A stretch of DNA of 13,124 bases, taken from assembly GCA_030728235.1 (NCBI GenBank), contig JANRAA010000310.1:1-13124 (forward strand), given 5' to 3'. The notes below the pieces were generated by a model. That model was given only the letters and a program-made list of their open reading frames with translations, made no database searches and had not been told where the DNA came from. Every line of letters begins with the position of its first letter. Positions within the stretch are counted from its first letter, which is position 1. Positions 5,695 to 12,811 of the stretch are shown piece after piece. Source of the DNA: Flavobacteriales bacterium (GTDB lineage Bacteria; Bacteroidota; Bacteroidia; Flavobacteriales_D; Sanyastnellaceae). Made by a program: the position numbers and the translations under genes.

Positions 5695-8205
5695 CTAAAA
5701 TGGATAGCCGATTCCGAAGTTAATTCCCACTTGTGGACGGAAGGTATAATCGGGATTTCCCGTTACTGAGCGGACAAATTCGCCATACTCAGTTTTCGGC
5801 TCCCAAAACCAACGTTCGCCTGGAATTTTGGCAGGATCTTTTAGCTGGGTTGCGATATCGAGACGGACAAGGAAAAAATCGAAGTCAAAGCGAAAACCCA
5901 AACCTCCTGAAAAAGCCAACTCACCCAAAGCACGACTGCTGTTAAAACCAGCGCCAGGGCGGTTATCATCTTCTTGCATTAACCACAGGTTTCCGACATC
6001 TAAGAAAAATGCCCCTTCTAGCGTTGCTGTAAGGTCAAATCGATACTCAGCGGAAGCCTCAAGAAGCAAATCTCCCAAATTATTGAACGTCACGAGCGCT
6101 GTTGTGTCGCGGTAACTGCCTGGCCCTAGGGTACGCGGACGCCAAGCCCGAATGCCATTGGCACCTCCGCCATAGAAGCTCTTCTCAAATGGCAGCACGT
6201 TTAAATTCTTTCCTGTTATACCAGCTCCACCGTGAAAACGAAAAGCAATACTGTTCTTCTCCCCTACGTTGCGGTAGAATCTGAAATCTTCTTCGAGCCT
6301 CACAAATTGGGCAAATCGAATGTCGCCTATGCGATAGCTCCCCAATTCATCAACTTTCTGCGTCGTCTGCTCGAATAACCAACGTATCCCATACCCGGCA
6401 AACTCACTCCCTATTCTATTGTAGAAATAACTGCGCTGCTGCTGAGGCTTTTGGGTATTGACATTCCAAACAGCTCTGAACAAAGAGATCAAGTGATCTT
6501 GGTAACTGGTCGACAAAAATGTGTCATCTAGTCTATTTAGCAAGTCTGAAAATGCCGATGATTTTTTAATCTTCACCGTACTCAACTCCCAAATATCAAC
6601 CGAAATCTTGCTGCCCTTTTCTTGGTTCTCGATAAACGACATCCCGTAACGAACTTGGTATAACTGGCGCTCGTAATCGGGGCGGTTTTGATAGTTGAAA
6701 CCAGCGGTTAGTGACGACCTTATGTCGTTCGACTTTTTAAACCACTCCCTTGGAAATGGTATAAACTTGTGGAAGTTCATAACCAACTCAGGACCAATTT
6801 CGAAGGTATTGAATCGCAAGTTGTCTGCTACATCAGAAGTAGTAAGATCTTCATCTTGCGTAAGTGTCAGCGGTTGCTGGGCTTCAACCGCCCCGTTGAT
6901 CCTAACTTGACCCGTTTCAGCACCTAAGAAAACGTTTCTATTGCTGTACACCAAACTCCCTTTGATCCCGAACAAGCCATCGCGGTGGGTGACACCTGAT
7001 TCAGCAGAGAGGTATTTTTGCTTGTTTTGATTTAGGAAAACCTCGCAATCGAGGACCTTTGAAAGGCTATCTGATTCCTTCATGTTCATGGTCACCGAGC
7101 GAATGATCGGCAGGTCGACCAGTTTTTTGTAAGTCGCTTCTACCCTATCTTTCTGATAAAGATCTCCTTTCTGAAAATCAAGCAAGTAGCGCAAAAGATC
7201 TGGACGAATCGATATTGGTCCACGTGATAAATAATACACTCCGCCCGAATACAGGGTATCTGTCGGCTCATAATCCTTATCAATCGGATTGTAGTCGATA
7301 TGAAAAAAGATATCTCCTATAAAGTATCGCTTGTGCGCTCGCCTGCCCAAACTATCAGCTGAAGAGGCTGTTTGCGGAGCATTGATAATCAATTCAGCCT
7401 TCACACCATGTTTGTTGTAGCTGCTATCGACTTTGTATGTGATGTAATCTTTGGTAAAGGTGTAGTACCCCCTATTGTTGAGATAAGAGGTGATTGCTTC
7501 ACGTTCCAAATCCATGCTTTCGACATCGAATCGATCACCGACATGCAGCGTTGAATTGGACTGCAAAAAATCTGTTTTATTGGTTATGACAGGGTCATCA
7601 GATGAGTATATTAGCGTATCGATGTAGTACGCCAAATCAGGTTTCACATAATAAACAATGGGCTTCACCTTCCTGCCATTTGCTGTGTAGTTCACCTCAT
7701 AACTTACATCGGTTCGAAAAAAACCATTCTTGCTAAACAAGATTTTAAGTTGATCGGCTGATTTTTCAGCTTTCAATGAATCAAAAGCAACAGGAGCTTC
7801 TCCCACGGTGCCTGAGAGCCAATCGCGCCATGTCAACGTATCACTCAAGATATCTTTTTCTTCCTTGATAGTCAACTCTTTACCCCTATCTTCCTTGCGC
7901 TTTACTTTACGTTTTTTTCGTTCCGATTTTCGTTTGCTCGCGGCCAATTGACGGTCCGGATTTACGAGGTTATACACCCCTAAATTGAACCTCATACCCA
8001 GCACTCTTCGATTGGTTTTTTGTTTTAGAACAGATTTAATATCGTCGTCAGACAGATCTAAATTGGGAGGTCGGTCAACTATTTTGACCTGTTGTCGCAC
8101 GAGCAAAGCCTTGCCCTCCGATAAACGCCGTGAAGGGTTGCATCCGGCGATTAAGCCGAAAACAAAAGTGATAAGAAGTACCCGTATGAAATTAAACTTG
8201 CTCAA
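5695..8205 (-). CDS. tamL: TamL: BamA/TamA-family outer-membrane lipoprotein
   Basis: Omp85-superfamily protein of the outer membrane; in Bacteroidota TamL replaces TamA and works with TamB in envelope protein or lipid trafficking. The 836 residues begin with a lipoprotein signal, SKFNFIRVLLITFVFGLIAGC, Cys at residue 22; lipidation distinguishes TamL from BamA. POTRA-like repeats fill about 30-400, including the basic stretch KRKSERKKRKVKRK (91-104). The C-terminal half is beta-barrel with alternating aromatic strands. FYGGGANGIRAWRPR (677-691) matches the Omp85 loop-6 (V/I)RG(F/W)-type motif, and the chain ends in GIGYPF with the terminal Phe expected for barrel assembly. The start is TTG at 8205: it follows an in-frame stop with no ATG between, and it is needed to complete the signal peptide. 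It is divergent from the methyltransferase gene (41 bases between starts). No tamB follows; accD is next. Confidence 0.88.
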   Translation of the reverse strand: MSKFNFIRVLLITFVFGLIAGCNPSRRLSEGKALLVRQQVKIVDRPPNLDLSDDDIKSVLKQKTNRRVLGMRFNLGVYNLVNPDRQLAASKRKSERKKRKVKRKEDRGKELTIKEEKDILSDTLTWRDWLSGTVGEAPVAFDSLKAEKSADQLKILFSKNGFFRTDVSYEVNYTANGRKVKPIVYYVKPDLAYYIDTLIYSSDDPVITNKTDFLQSNSTLHVGDRFDVESMDLEREAITSYLNNRGYYTFTKDYITYKVDSSYNKHGVKAELIINAPQTASSADSLGRRAHKRYFIGDIFFHIDYNPIDKDYEPTDTLYSGGVYYLSRGPISIRPDLLRYLLDFQKGDLYQKDRVEATYKKLVDLPIIRSVTMNMKESDSLSKVLDCEVFLNQNKQKYLSAESGVTHRDGLFGIKGSLVYSNRNVFLGAETGQVRINGAVEAQQPLTLTQDEDLTTSDVADNLRFNTFEIGPELVMNFHKFIPFPREWFKKSNDIRSSLTAGFNYQNRPDYERQLYQVRYGMSFIENQEKGSKISVDIWELSTVKIKKSSAFSDLLNRLDDTFLSTSYQDHLISLFRAVWNVNTQKPQQQRSYFYNRIGSEFAGYGIRWLFEQTTQKVDELGSYRIGDIRFAQFVRLEEDFRFYRNVGEKNSIAFRFHGGAGITGKNLNVLPFEKSFYGGGANGIRAWRPRTLGPGSYRDTTALVTFNNLGDLLLEASAEYRFDLTATLEGAFFLDVGNLWLMQEDDNRPGAGFNSSRALGELAFSGGLGFRFDFDFFLVRLDIATQLKDPAKIPGERWFWEPKTEYGEFVRSVTGNPDYTFRPQVGINFGIGYPF

Positions 8206-8246
8206 TGCGAACGAAATTAGTCGTTATTTTGCGGCACTGCGAAGGT

Positions 8247-8990
8247 ATGATATCAAAAAATCAAATGCGCTATGTGAAGTCGCTTAGACTTCAAAAACAC
8301 CGAATGGAGCATCAGCAATTCACTGTTGAGGGCACCAAATCTGTGCTAGAATTATTGGATAGCGACTTCGAAGTTGAATTTATCATATGCTCTGAAGACC
8401 ACCCAGAACCTTCAACTTCTGTGCCTGTTCACTTGGTTTCGACGCGAGACATGAAAGAATTGTCGGCGCTAACTACCCCTCCTGGCTTAATGGCGGTTGT
8501 AAAGTTACCCAACTGGTATCTCTCTCCTTCTGCACCGAGTGAAGCAGATGTCAATAAAGGCATATTGGTCCTCGACGGCGTTCGTGACCCCGGTAATTTA
8601 GGAACACTCATCCGCACAGCCGAGTGGTTTGGGTTTAAAAGAATTTTAGCCGACAGCGATACCGTAGATTGCTTTAATCCGAAGGTTGTTCAAGCCAGCA
8701 TGGGATCTGTTTTTCGCATGGAAGTGTTGTATCATTCACTCGAAACTTTCTCAGGAATTGAAGCACCTTGGTACGGATTGGATCTCGGGGGCAGTTCACT
8801 TTTTGAACAAACCACAACACGCGGTTACTTCGTTGTGGGCAATGAAAGCCACGGACTGAGATCAGCAGTTCGGGAAAGAATCACGGAGTACCTGCATATT
8901 CCAGGCGGTGGCAATGCCGAATCGCTGAATGCAGCGATGAGTGGAGCGATATTGCTATCGGAGCTTTTCAGAAAAGGAATGACCGCTTAA
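8247..8990 (+). CDS. TrmH/SpoU-family RNA 2'-O-methyltransferase
   Basis: SPOUT-fold enzyme that transfers methyl from SAM to a ribose 2'-OH of rRNA or tRNA; the target is not predictable here. An open frame begins at 8205, but the start is placed at the ATG at 8247, preceded by GAAGG, because MISKNQMRYVKSL is the standard beginning of Bacteroidota members. That gives 247 residues. The N-terminal part (1-95) is the SpoU substrate-binding domain, with VEGTKSVLELL. SPOUT motif 1 is LDGVRDPGNLGTLIRTAEWF (109-128), with Asn116 and the catalytic Arg123; motif 2 is VVGNESHGL (196-204); motif 3 is IPGGGNAESLNAAMSGAI (218-235), which forms the trefoil knot that binds SAM. It is transcribed away from tamL, and its stop codon overlaps that of the convergent acyltransferase. 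Confidence 0.92.
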   Translation: MISKNQMRYVKSLRLQKHRMEHQQFTVEGTKSVLELLDSDFEVEFIICSEDHPEPSTSVPVHLVSTRDMKELSALTTPPGLMAVVKLPNWYLSPSAPSEADVNKGILVLDGVRDPGNLGTLIRTAEWFGFKRILADSDTVDCFNPKVVQASMGSVFRMEVLYHSLETFSGIEAPWYGLDLGGSSLFEQTTTRGYFVVGNESHGLRSAVRERITEYLHIPGGGNAESLNAAMSGAILLSELFRKGMTA

Positions 8991-9001
8991 AAAAGCGAGT
9001 C
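8981..9001. terminator. Shared hairpin across overlapping convergent stop codons
   Basis: CGCTT (8984-8988), AAAA loop, AAGCG (8993-8997), with GAC/GTC outside around one bulged A. The stops of the methyltransferase (8988-8990) and the acyltransferase (8989-8987 on the minus strand) fall in or next to the loop. No good U-tract follows on either strand, so terminator function is uncertain. Confidence 0.4.
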
Positions 9002-10183
9002 TCTATCAGCTTGTTTGTGGTTGAATACCGGATTGGCATACATGTGCAAAAGCACTTCACGCGCTTGTTTGGTATAGCCTTCTCTTTTTAACAGCACCTT
9101 CTTCGCTAACCCCATTTGCAATGCCCGGCCTCTCAAATAATTTCCAAAAGCAATTTTTTGGATGCCCGAGTACAGGTGCGCATAATCGCGCGTTCCAGTC
9201 AACAAATCGTGAGCGATATAATTCGTTGGCCAAAGCTTGTACATCAAGTGCATGCGGCGGTCGATCTCATGCGACAACAATCGAAATTGCTCGTTTTTCG
9301 GCAGGTTTTCTGGCAATCTCTTTAAGGTAGAATGCAGCTTTGTTCCAACGGCAATGTTGACCCTTCCTTTGTGCCCGGTGATACCCTTCAACGCACTTCT
9401 ATAATCTTCACCTGGCTGCTTCTCATAAACGCCGTTCTCCTTAATGGTAAGAAGTTCATTGGCCTTATAAATGTCGCAAGGATCGTATTCATAACTCACC
9501 ACCATTGGCACAATATTCAGGGGCAATAGCGCTTCGCGGATGTTTTCATTACGGCTAGACACGAGCATTTTTAATAGTCCACTCGCTGTTCTGTCATCAC
9601 CATCCTTCGACCGTCCTTCTTTGTGGGCTATCCAAATCGACACTTGTTCTTCGCGGATAGTTTTGTGAATGTAGTTCGACAACCGTTTGCTGTATGCCAA
9701 CATTTCTTTTGGGTTGACATTTCGGTTTACGATAAAGCTCTTGTTCAGGCGCACCAAATCGCGAATCATTTGGTGATGCAGCAAGTTATCTCCAATGGCT
9801 ATTTGTGTAGTCTTAAACCCCTTTTCTAACAAGCTCACATTCAACAGCGCACTGTCTAATATAATGTCGCGGTGGTTACTGAGAAACAAATAAGGCTCAT
9901 CTTTTCGAATATTCTCCATGTTCGAAAACGTCAGGCCATTGGTTGTGGTCTGCGTAATGACCTTGAAAGCTGGCCCGCTGATATCTTCTTGAAACTGATC
10001 TACAGATTTTATATCGCGCAGCATCTCAGCAACATCCGCCTCTTCAAGATAAGGATACACGAACTTCATCATCTCGTATAGCGGCGCTTGGGTGAGCATG
10101 CGTTCTACGACCATTGATACCTCGTCGTTGTTAAAAGGTCTAATTTCTTCGAAGTTGTTTATATCGACCAGTTCGGGTGTCAT
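8987..10183 (-). CDS. PlsC-like glycerolipid acyltransferase
   Basis: Putative membrane-associated acyltransferase of the lysophosphatidic-acid acyltransferase superfamily; likely acyl transfer to a glycerolipid or amino lipid, exact substrate unknown. It has 398 residues. Motif I is LFLSNHRDIILDS (99-111), with His104 and Asp110. That spacing is His-X5-Asp rather than the textbook His-X4-Asp, a variant I recall from a Bacteroidota and gammaproteobacterial subgroup. FIVNRN (150-155) is motif II, IAHKEGRSKDG (185-195) is the Glu-Gly-(Thr)-Arg-Ser motif III, and NIVPMVVSYEYDP (223-235) is motif IV. The first 90 residues are a helical extension, and about 130 residues after the core are family-specific. 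No transmembrane helix is obvious. It is convergent and stop-overlapping with the methyltransferase gene, and divergent from the helicase gene (56 bases between starts). Confidence 0.82.
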   Translation of the reverse strand: MTPELVDINNFEEIRPFNNDEVSMVVERMLTQAPLYEMMKFVYPYLEEADVAEMLRDIKSVDQFQEDISGPAFKVITQTTTNGLTFSNMENIRKDEPYLFLSNHRDIILDSALLNVSLLEKGFKTTQIAIGDNLLHHQMIRDLVRLNKSFIVNRNVNPKEMLAYSKRLSNYIHKTIREEQVSIWIAHKEGRSKDGDDRTASGLLKMLVSSRNENIREALLPLNIVPMVVSYEYDPCDIYKANELLTIKENGVYEKQPGEDYRSALKGITGHKGRVNIAVGTKLHSTLKRLPENLPKNEQFRLLSHEIDRRMHLMYKLWPTNYIAHDLLTGTRDYAHLYSGIQKIAFGNYLRGRALQMGLAKKVLLKREGYTKQAREVLLHMYANPVFNHKQADRDSLF

Positions 10184-10227
10184 AATGGTGGCTGTTTATT
10201 TCGCGAAAATACAACATTTGAAAATGG

Positions 10228-10235
10228 TACATTTG
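10228..10235 (+). promoter_or_regulatory. Bacteroidota -7 element TACATTTG just before the helicase GTG start
   Basis: A perfect TAnnTTTG. Only four bases (CACT) separate it from the GTG start at 10240, so if this is the promoter the transcript starts at or within a base or two of the start codon. A second ACATTTG copy lies 15 bases upstream. No clear -33 TTTG is visible. Confidence 0.45.
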
Positions 10236-10239
10236 CACT

Positions 10240-11538
10240 GTGAAATTTGAAGAATTAAAAATAACGCGTCAGTTTCTGAATGCGATCGAAGACCTCGGGT
10301 TCGAGGAAACGACATACATTCAAGAAAAAGCCATTCCTCCTGTTCGAGCCGGACAAGATGTAATCGGCATTGCGCAAACAGGAACGGGTAAAACCTTGGC
10401 TTATCTCTTACCTGTTTTGCAGCAATTGAAGTACGCTCAACCAAAAGGTGTGCGTTGTTTGATTCTAGCTCCAACGAAAGAATTGGTTGTTCAGATTCAC
10501 GGACAAGTAGAGTTGCTTAGCAAGTACACCGATTTACGCAGCATAGCATTGTACGGTGGCATCGGTCCAAAAGCACAGATCGCTGAGTTGAAAAAAGAGA
10601 AAGACATCATTGTAGCTACTCCAGGGAGGTTCATGGAGATTTACATGCGTGATGAGATTCCAACCAAGCAAATCAAGCATTTGATTCTTGACGAAGCTGA
10701 CCGTATGATGGATATGGGATTCATGCCGCAATTGCGACGCATATTTGAAGTGATACCAAGCAAACGTCAGAATCTTTTGTTCTCGGCAACCTTCCCTCCT
10801 CGTGTTGAGACTTTGGCTGACGAGTTTCTGCTTTGGCCAACGCGTATTGAGGTTACACCAGAAAGTTCGGCAGTAGAAACGGTGAACCAAGTGCGATACA
10901 AGGTTCCTAATTTCAAGACAAAACTGAATTTACTTCTGCACCTTCTTGAAGATCGGGAGAACCTTCATCGTGTGATTATTTTCACGCATACCAAAGATTT
11001 GGCAGAGAATATCGGGAAGTATTTGGAGAGAAGTGAGTTGGGCACAGTGCGGGTTATTCACTCGAACAAAGGTCAAAACTCGCGGATAAATGCATTGGAT
11101 GAATTCAGAACGGGTGACATCCGGATTTTGGTCAGTACCGATGTTTCATCGCGAGGCATCGACATCCCTGAGGTGAGTCACGTAATCAATTTTAGCGTTC
11201 CACGTGACTATCTTGACTATGTGCACCGCATTGGGCGCACAGGGCGTGCATTCAAAGCCGGAGAAGCCATAACCTTTGTTGATGCCCCTGAAGAATTTCA
11301 CTTACGTCGTATAGAAGGAATTATTGGCACTACTGTTCCCATTGCTGATTTTCCGAAGGCGGTTTTTGTTGAGGAGACTTCAAAGGAAGAAAGGCAAGAA
11401 CAAGCAAGAGAAATCGATAAGCAGAGAAAGAGAGAAGATCCTGATTACAAAGGGGCATTTCACGAGAAAAAACGAAACCTTGTTGGGGCTAAAAAGCCAA
11501 AGCCGAAAACGAGATCGACATCGAATAGAAAGAAGTAA
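10240..11538 (+). CDS. DEAD-box ATP-dependent RNA helicase
   Basis: Superfamily 2 RNA helicase, likely acting in ribosome assembly or mRNA unwinding; the exact RhlE/DeaD/SrmB-type role is not resolved. The 432 residues contain all motifs: Q motif (GFEETTYIQ, Gln28), motif I AQTGTGKT (45-52), Ia APTKELV, Ib TPGR (127-130), II DEAD (151-154), III SAT (182-184), IV VIIFTH (245-250), V STDVSSRGIDIP (299-310) and VI HRIGRTGR (329-336). After the core, a Lys/Arg-rich tail (about 380-432, with KREDPDYKGAF and KKPKPKTRS) probably binds RNA non-specifically. The start must be GTG at 10240: an in-frame stop lies at 10219-10221 and no other start codon of the usual type falls between. MKFEELKITRQFLNAIEDLGF fits the family N-terminus. 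Divergent from the acyltransferase and convergent with the zinc-ribbon gene. Confidence 0.95.
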   Translation: MKFEELKITRQFLNAIEDLGFEETTYIQEKAIPPVRAGQDVIGIAQTGTGKTLAYLLPVLQQLKYAQPKGVRCLILAPTKELVVQIHGQVELLSKYTDLRSIALYGGIGPKAQIAELKKEKDIIVATPGRFMEIYMRDEIPTKQIKHLILDEADRMMDMGFMPQLRRIFEVIPSKRQNLLFSATFPPRVETLADEFLLWPTRIEVTPESSAVETVNQVRYKVPNFKTKLNLLLHLLEDRENLHRVIIFTHTKDLAENIGKYLERSELGTVRVIHSNKGQNSRINALDEFRTGDIRILVSTDVSSRGIDIPEVSHVINFSVPRDYLDYVHRIGRTGRAFKAGEAITFVDAPEEFHLRRIEGIIGTTVPIADFPKAVFVEETSKEERQEQAREIDKQRKREDPDYKGAFHEKKRNLVGAKKPKPKTRSTSNRKK

Positions 11539-11540
11539 TC

Positions 11541-11558
11541 GGAAGCCGAATGGCTACC
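11541..11558. terminator. Imperfect hairpin between convergent helicase and zinc-ribbon genes
   Basis: GGaAGCC-GAAT-GGCTaCC: a 4-bp plus 2-bp stem with one A-A mismatch. It starts 3 bases after the helicase stop and contains the zinc-ribbon stop codon (11554-11556). No strong U-tract follows on either strand. It is a weak candidate bidirectional terminator. Confidence 0.35.
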
Positions 11559-11733
11559 TACTCCATTTGATTTTATCTTCTTGACCTAATAGGTTTTGTC
11601 CGAAGATGCGGATCTGTTTCCGAGTTGCGCTGCGCAGTTTGTTGTGCCAAGAACTTCTGCAATATGCGTCACAAAACTTCTGATCAGTCCTACCGCTAAG
11701 TTGTTTTTCACATTCTTTACAATGGCGAATCAT
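11554..11733 (-). CDS. Small CxxC...CxxxC zinc-ribbon protein (Bacteroidota)
   Basis: A 59-residue basic protein if started at the ATG at 11733. A GTG at 11757 would add eight residues (start MYHAEKSS) that do not look family-like. The pattern HCKECEKQL (4-12), then GRTDQKFCDAYCRSSWHNKL (14-33), gives CxxC-x13-CxxxC, most likely a zinc site. I recall Bacteroidota proteins starting with this CxxC / GRxDKxFCxxxCRNxxNN pattern; most that I remember are longer, near 110-120 residues, so this one looks shortened after the zinc ribbon, ending in RIFGQNLLGQEDKIKW. No frameshifted continuation was noticed. Function unknown; nucleic-acid or protein binding is a guess. It converges on the helicase gene, with 15 bases between the stops. 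Confidence 0.65.
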   Translation of the reverse strand: MIRHCKECEKQLSGRTDQKFCDAYCRSSWHNKLRSATRKQIRIFGQNLLGQEDKIKWSR

Positions 11734-11848
11734 GCTGGATTTTTCTGCATGATACACCGAAAATAAATGTGTCTGACAACGACTTTGTGGGTGTGCATTA
11801 TTTTTTTGTGTGTCGATAAAATCAACACAGAATAATGCTTTTTACTTG

Positions 11849-11856
11849 TATCTTTG
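11849..11856 (+). promoter_or_regulatory. Bacteroidota -7 element TATCTTTG before the 41-residue lipoprotein
   Basis: A perfect TAnnTTTG, five bases before the ATG at 11862. It would give a leaderless or almost leaderless transcript. No clear -33 box was found. Confidence 0.5.
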
Positions 11857-11861
11857 TCAAT

Positions 11862-11987
11862 ATGAAACACCACAGAATCATCATCTGGATGTTCGCGCTC
11901 GTCTTAGCACTGGGCGCTGTCTCTTGCAAAACGAAGCAAAAATGCGCAGCTTACGACAACGTAGAATTGTCGCAAACTGCTCATTGA
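11862..11987 (+). CDS. Tiny lipoprotein, 41 residues
   Basis: ATG at 11862 to TGA at 11985-11987. The peptide starts MKHHRIII, has the hydrophobic segment WMFALVLALGAV, and reaches SC at residues 21-22. This is a complete lipoprotein signal: basic n-region, hydrophobic core and the lipobox AVSC, so the mature product would be only about 20 residues starting at Cys22, then KTKQKCAAYDNVELSQTAH. A second Cys (28) in KCAAY is a feature I associate with other tiny Bacteroidota lipoproteins of unknown role. A perfect -7 motif just upstream supports real expression. It ends one base before the stop of the convergent nucleoside phosphorylase gene. No function can be assigned; the chief doubt is its size. 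Confidence 0.65.
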   Translation: MKHHRIIIWMFALVLALGAVSCKTKQKCAAYDNVELSQTAH

Positions 11988-11988
11988 T

Positions 11989-12801
11989 TCAATTTTCCTT
12001 TATCAACTGTTCGAACAAGTCCGACAGTAATACTTCAGTCTTCATCGCTACAGCGATGATCTCTTCTATATTCACCGGCTTCAGATTGTCGGGATCACAA
12101 TCATCAGTTAAAACAGATATCGCGGCGCATGGCAGTGCCATGTGATTGCATGCGATTACTTCTGGAACAGTCGACATTCCTACAGCGTCTGCTCCAATCG
12201 TGCGAAGAAAGCGATATTCGGCTCTGGTTTCCAAATTTGGACCTTGCACAGAGACATAAACTCCCTTCGTTATTTTGATTCCCTTGTCGGAAGCTATCTT
12301 TAGAATTTTGTCGTTCAATACGGGTGAATACGGGTGCGACATATCTGGAAAGCGCGGTCCTAACTCATCTTCATTTGGCCCTCTCAGTGGATTCTCTGGT
12401 TGCATATTGATATGATCATCAATCAACATCAGTGATCCTTTTGGAAGGTCTGGATTCATAGAACCAGCAGCATTCGAAAGCAAAGCATACTTTACTCCCA
12501 GCAGTTTCATAATGCGCACAGGCATTACAACTTGGTCCATAGAATACCCTTCGTAGTAGTGAAAACGCCCTTGAAAGGCGACTACCTTCTTTCCTGCCAA
12601 AGTTCCATAGATCAACTTACCGAAATGAAACTCCACGGTAGCGATTGGAAAGTTTGGAATAACATTGTAGCTCAGTTCTCTAATAACCTCGATTCGGCTT
12701 GCGAGGTTAGATAGTCCAGTACCTAAAACAATACCTACTTCAGGTTCAGTGATTCCGCGTGCTCGCAGGAAATCAACTGCTTCTTTCAACTCTTCGTACA
12801 T
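11989..12801 (-). CDS. Purine nucleoside phosphorylase, trimeric PNP/MTAP family
   Basis: Phosphorolysis of a purine nucleoside to base plus sugar 1-phosphate, in the cytoplasm. The 270 residues carry the trimeric class signatures: LGTGLSNL (26-33) for phosphate, FQGRFHYYEGY (76-86) with His81, SNAAGSMN (109-116), DHINMQPENPLRGPN (129-143), GPNLETRAEY (187-196) with the base-contacting Glu191, and GADAVGMSTVPEVI (203-216). Two active-site positions are non-classical. At human Asn243, which reads 6-oxopurines, this protein has Asp233 (LTDDC). At human His257, which contacts the ribose 5'-OH, it has Ile245 (VNIEEI). Both changes resemble methylthioadenosine phosphorylase. It lies ten bases downstream of the DUF2064 gene, so both are probably cotranscribed. 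Annotation pipelines would likely call it inosine/guanosine-specific; I would not assume that. Confidence 0.92.
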   Translation of the reverse strand: MYEELKEAVDFLRARGITEPEVGIVLGTGLSNLASRIEVIRELSYNVIPNFPIATVEFHFGKLIYGTLAGKKVVAFQGRFHYYEGYSMDQVVMPVRIMKLLGVKYALLSNAAGSMNPDLPKGSLMLIDDHINMQPENPLRGPNEDELGPRFPDMSHPYSPVLNDKILKIASDKGIKITKGVYVSVQGPNLETRAEYRFLRTIGADAVGMSTVPEVIACNHMALPCAAISVLTDDCDPDNLKPVNIEEIIAVAMKTEVLLSDLFEQLIKEN

Positions 12802-12811
12802 AAAATCATCA

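Noticed and set aside
8205..8246. Upstream ATG for the RNA methyltransferase
   Set aside because: MISKNQ at 8247 is the family start, GAAGG precedes it, and the extra 14 residues overlap the tamL start codon.
11324..11584. 86-codon plus-strand frame over the helicase 3' end
   Set aside because: Alternate-frame reading of the Lys-rich tail.
11810..12145. 111-codon plus-strand frame over the tiny lipoprotein region
   Set aside because: It is in a different frame from the lipoprotein signal and runs antisense into the phosphorylase.
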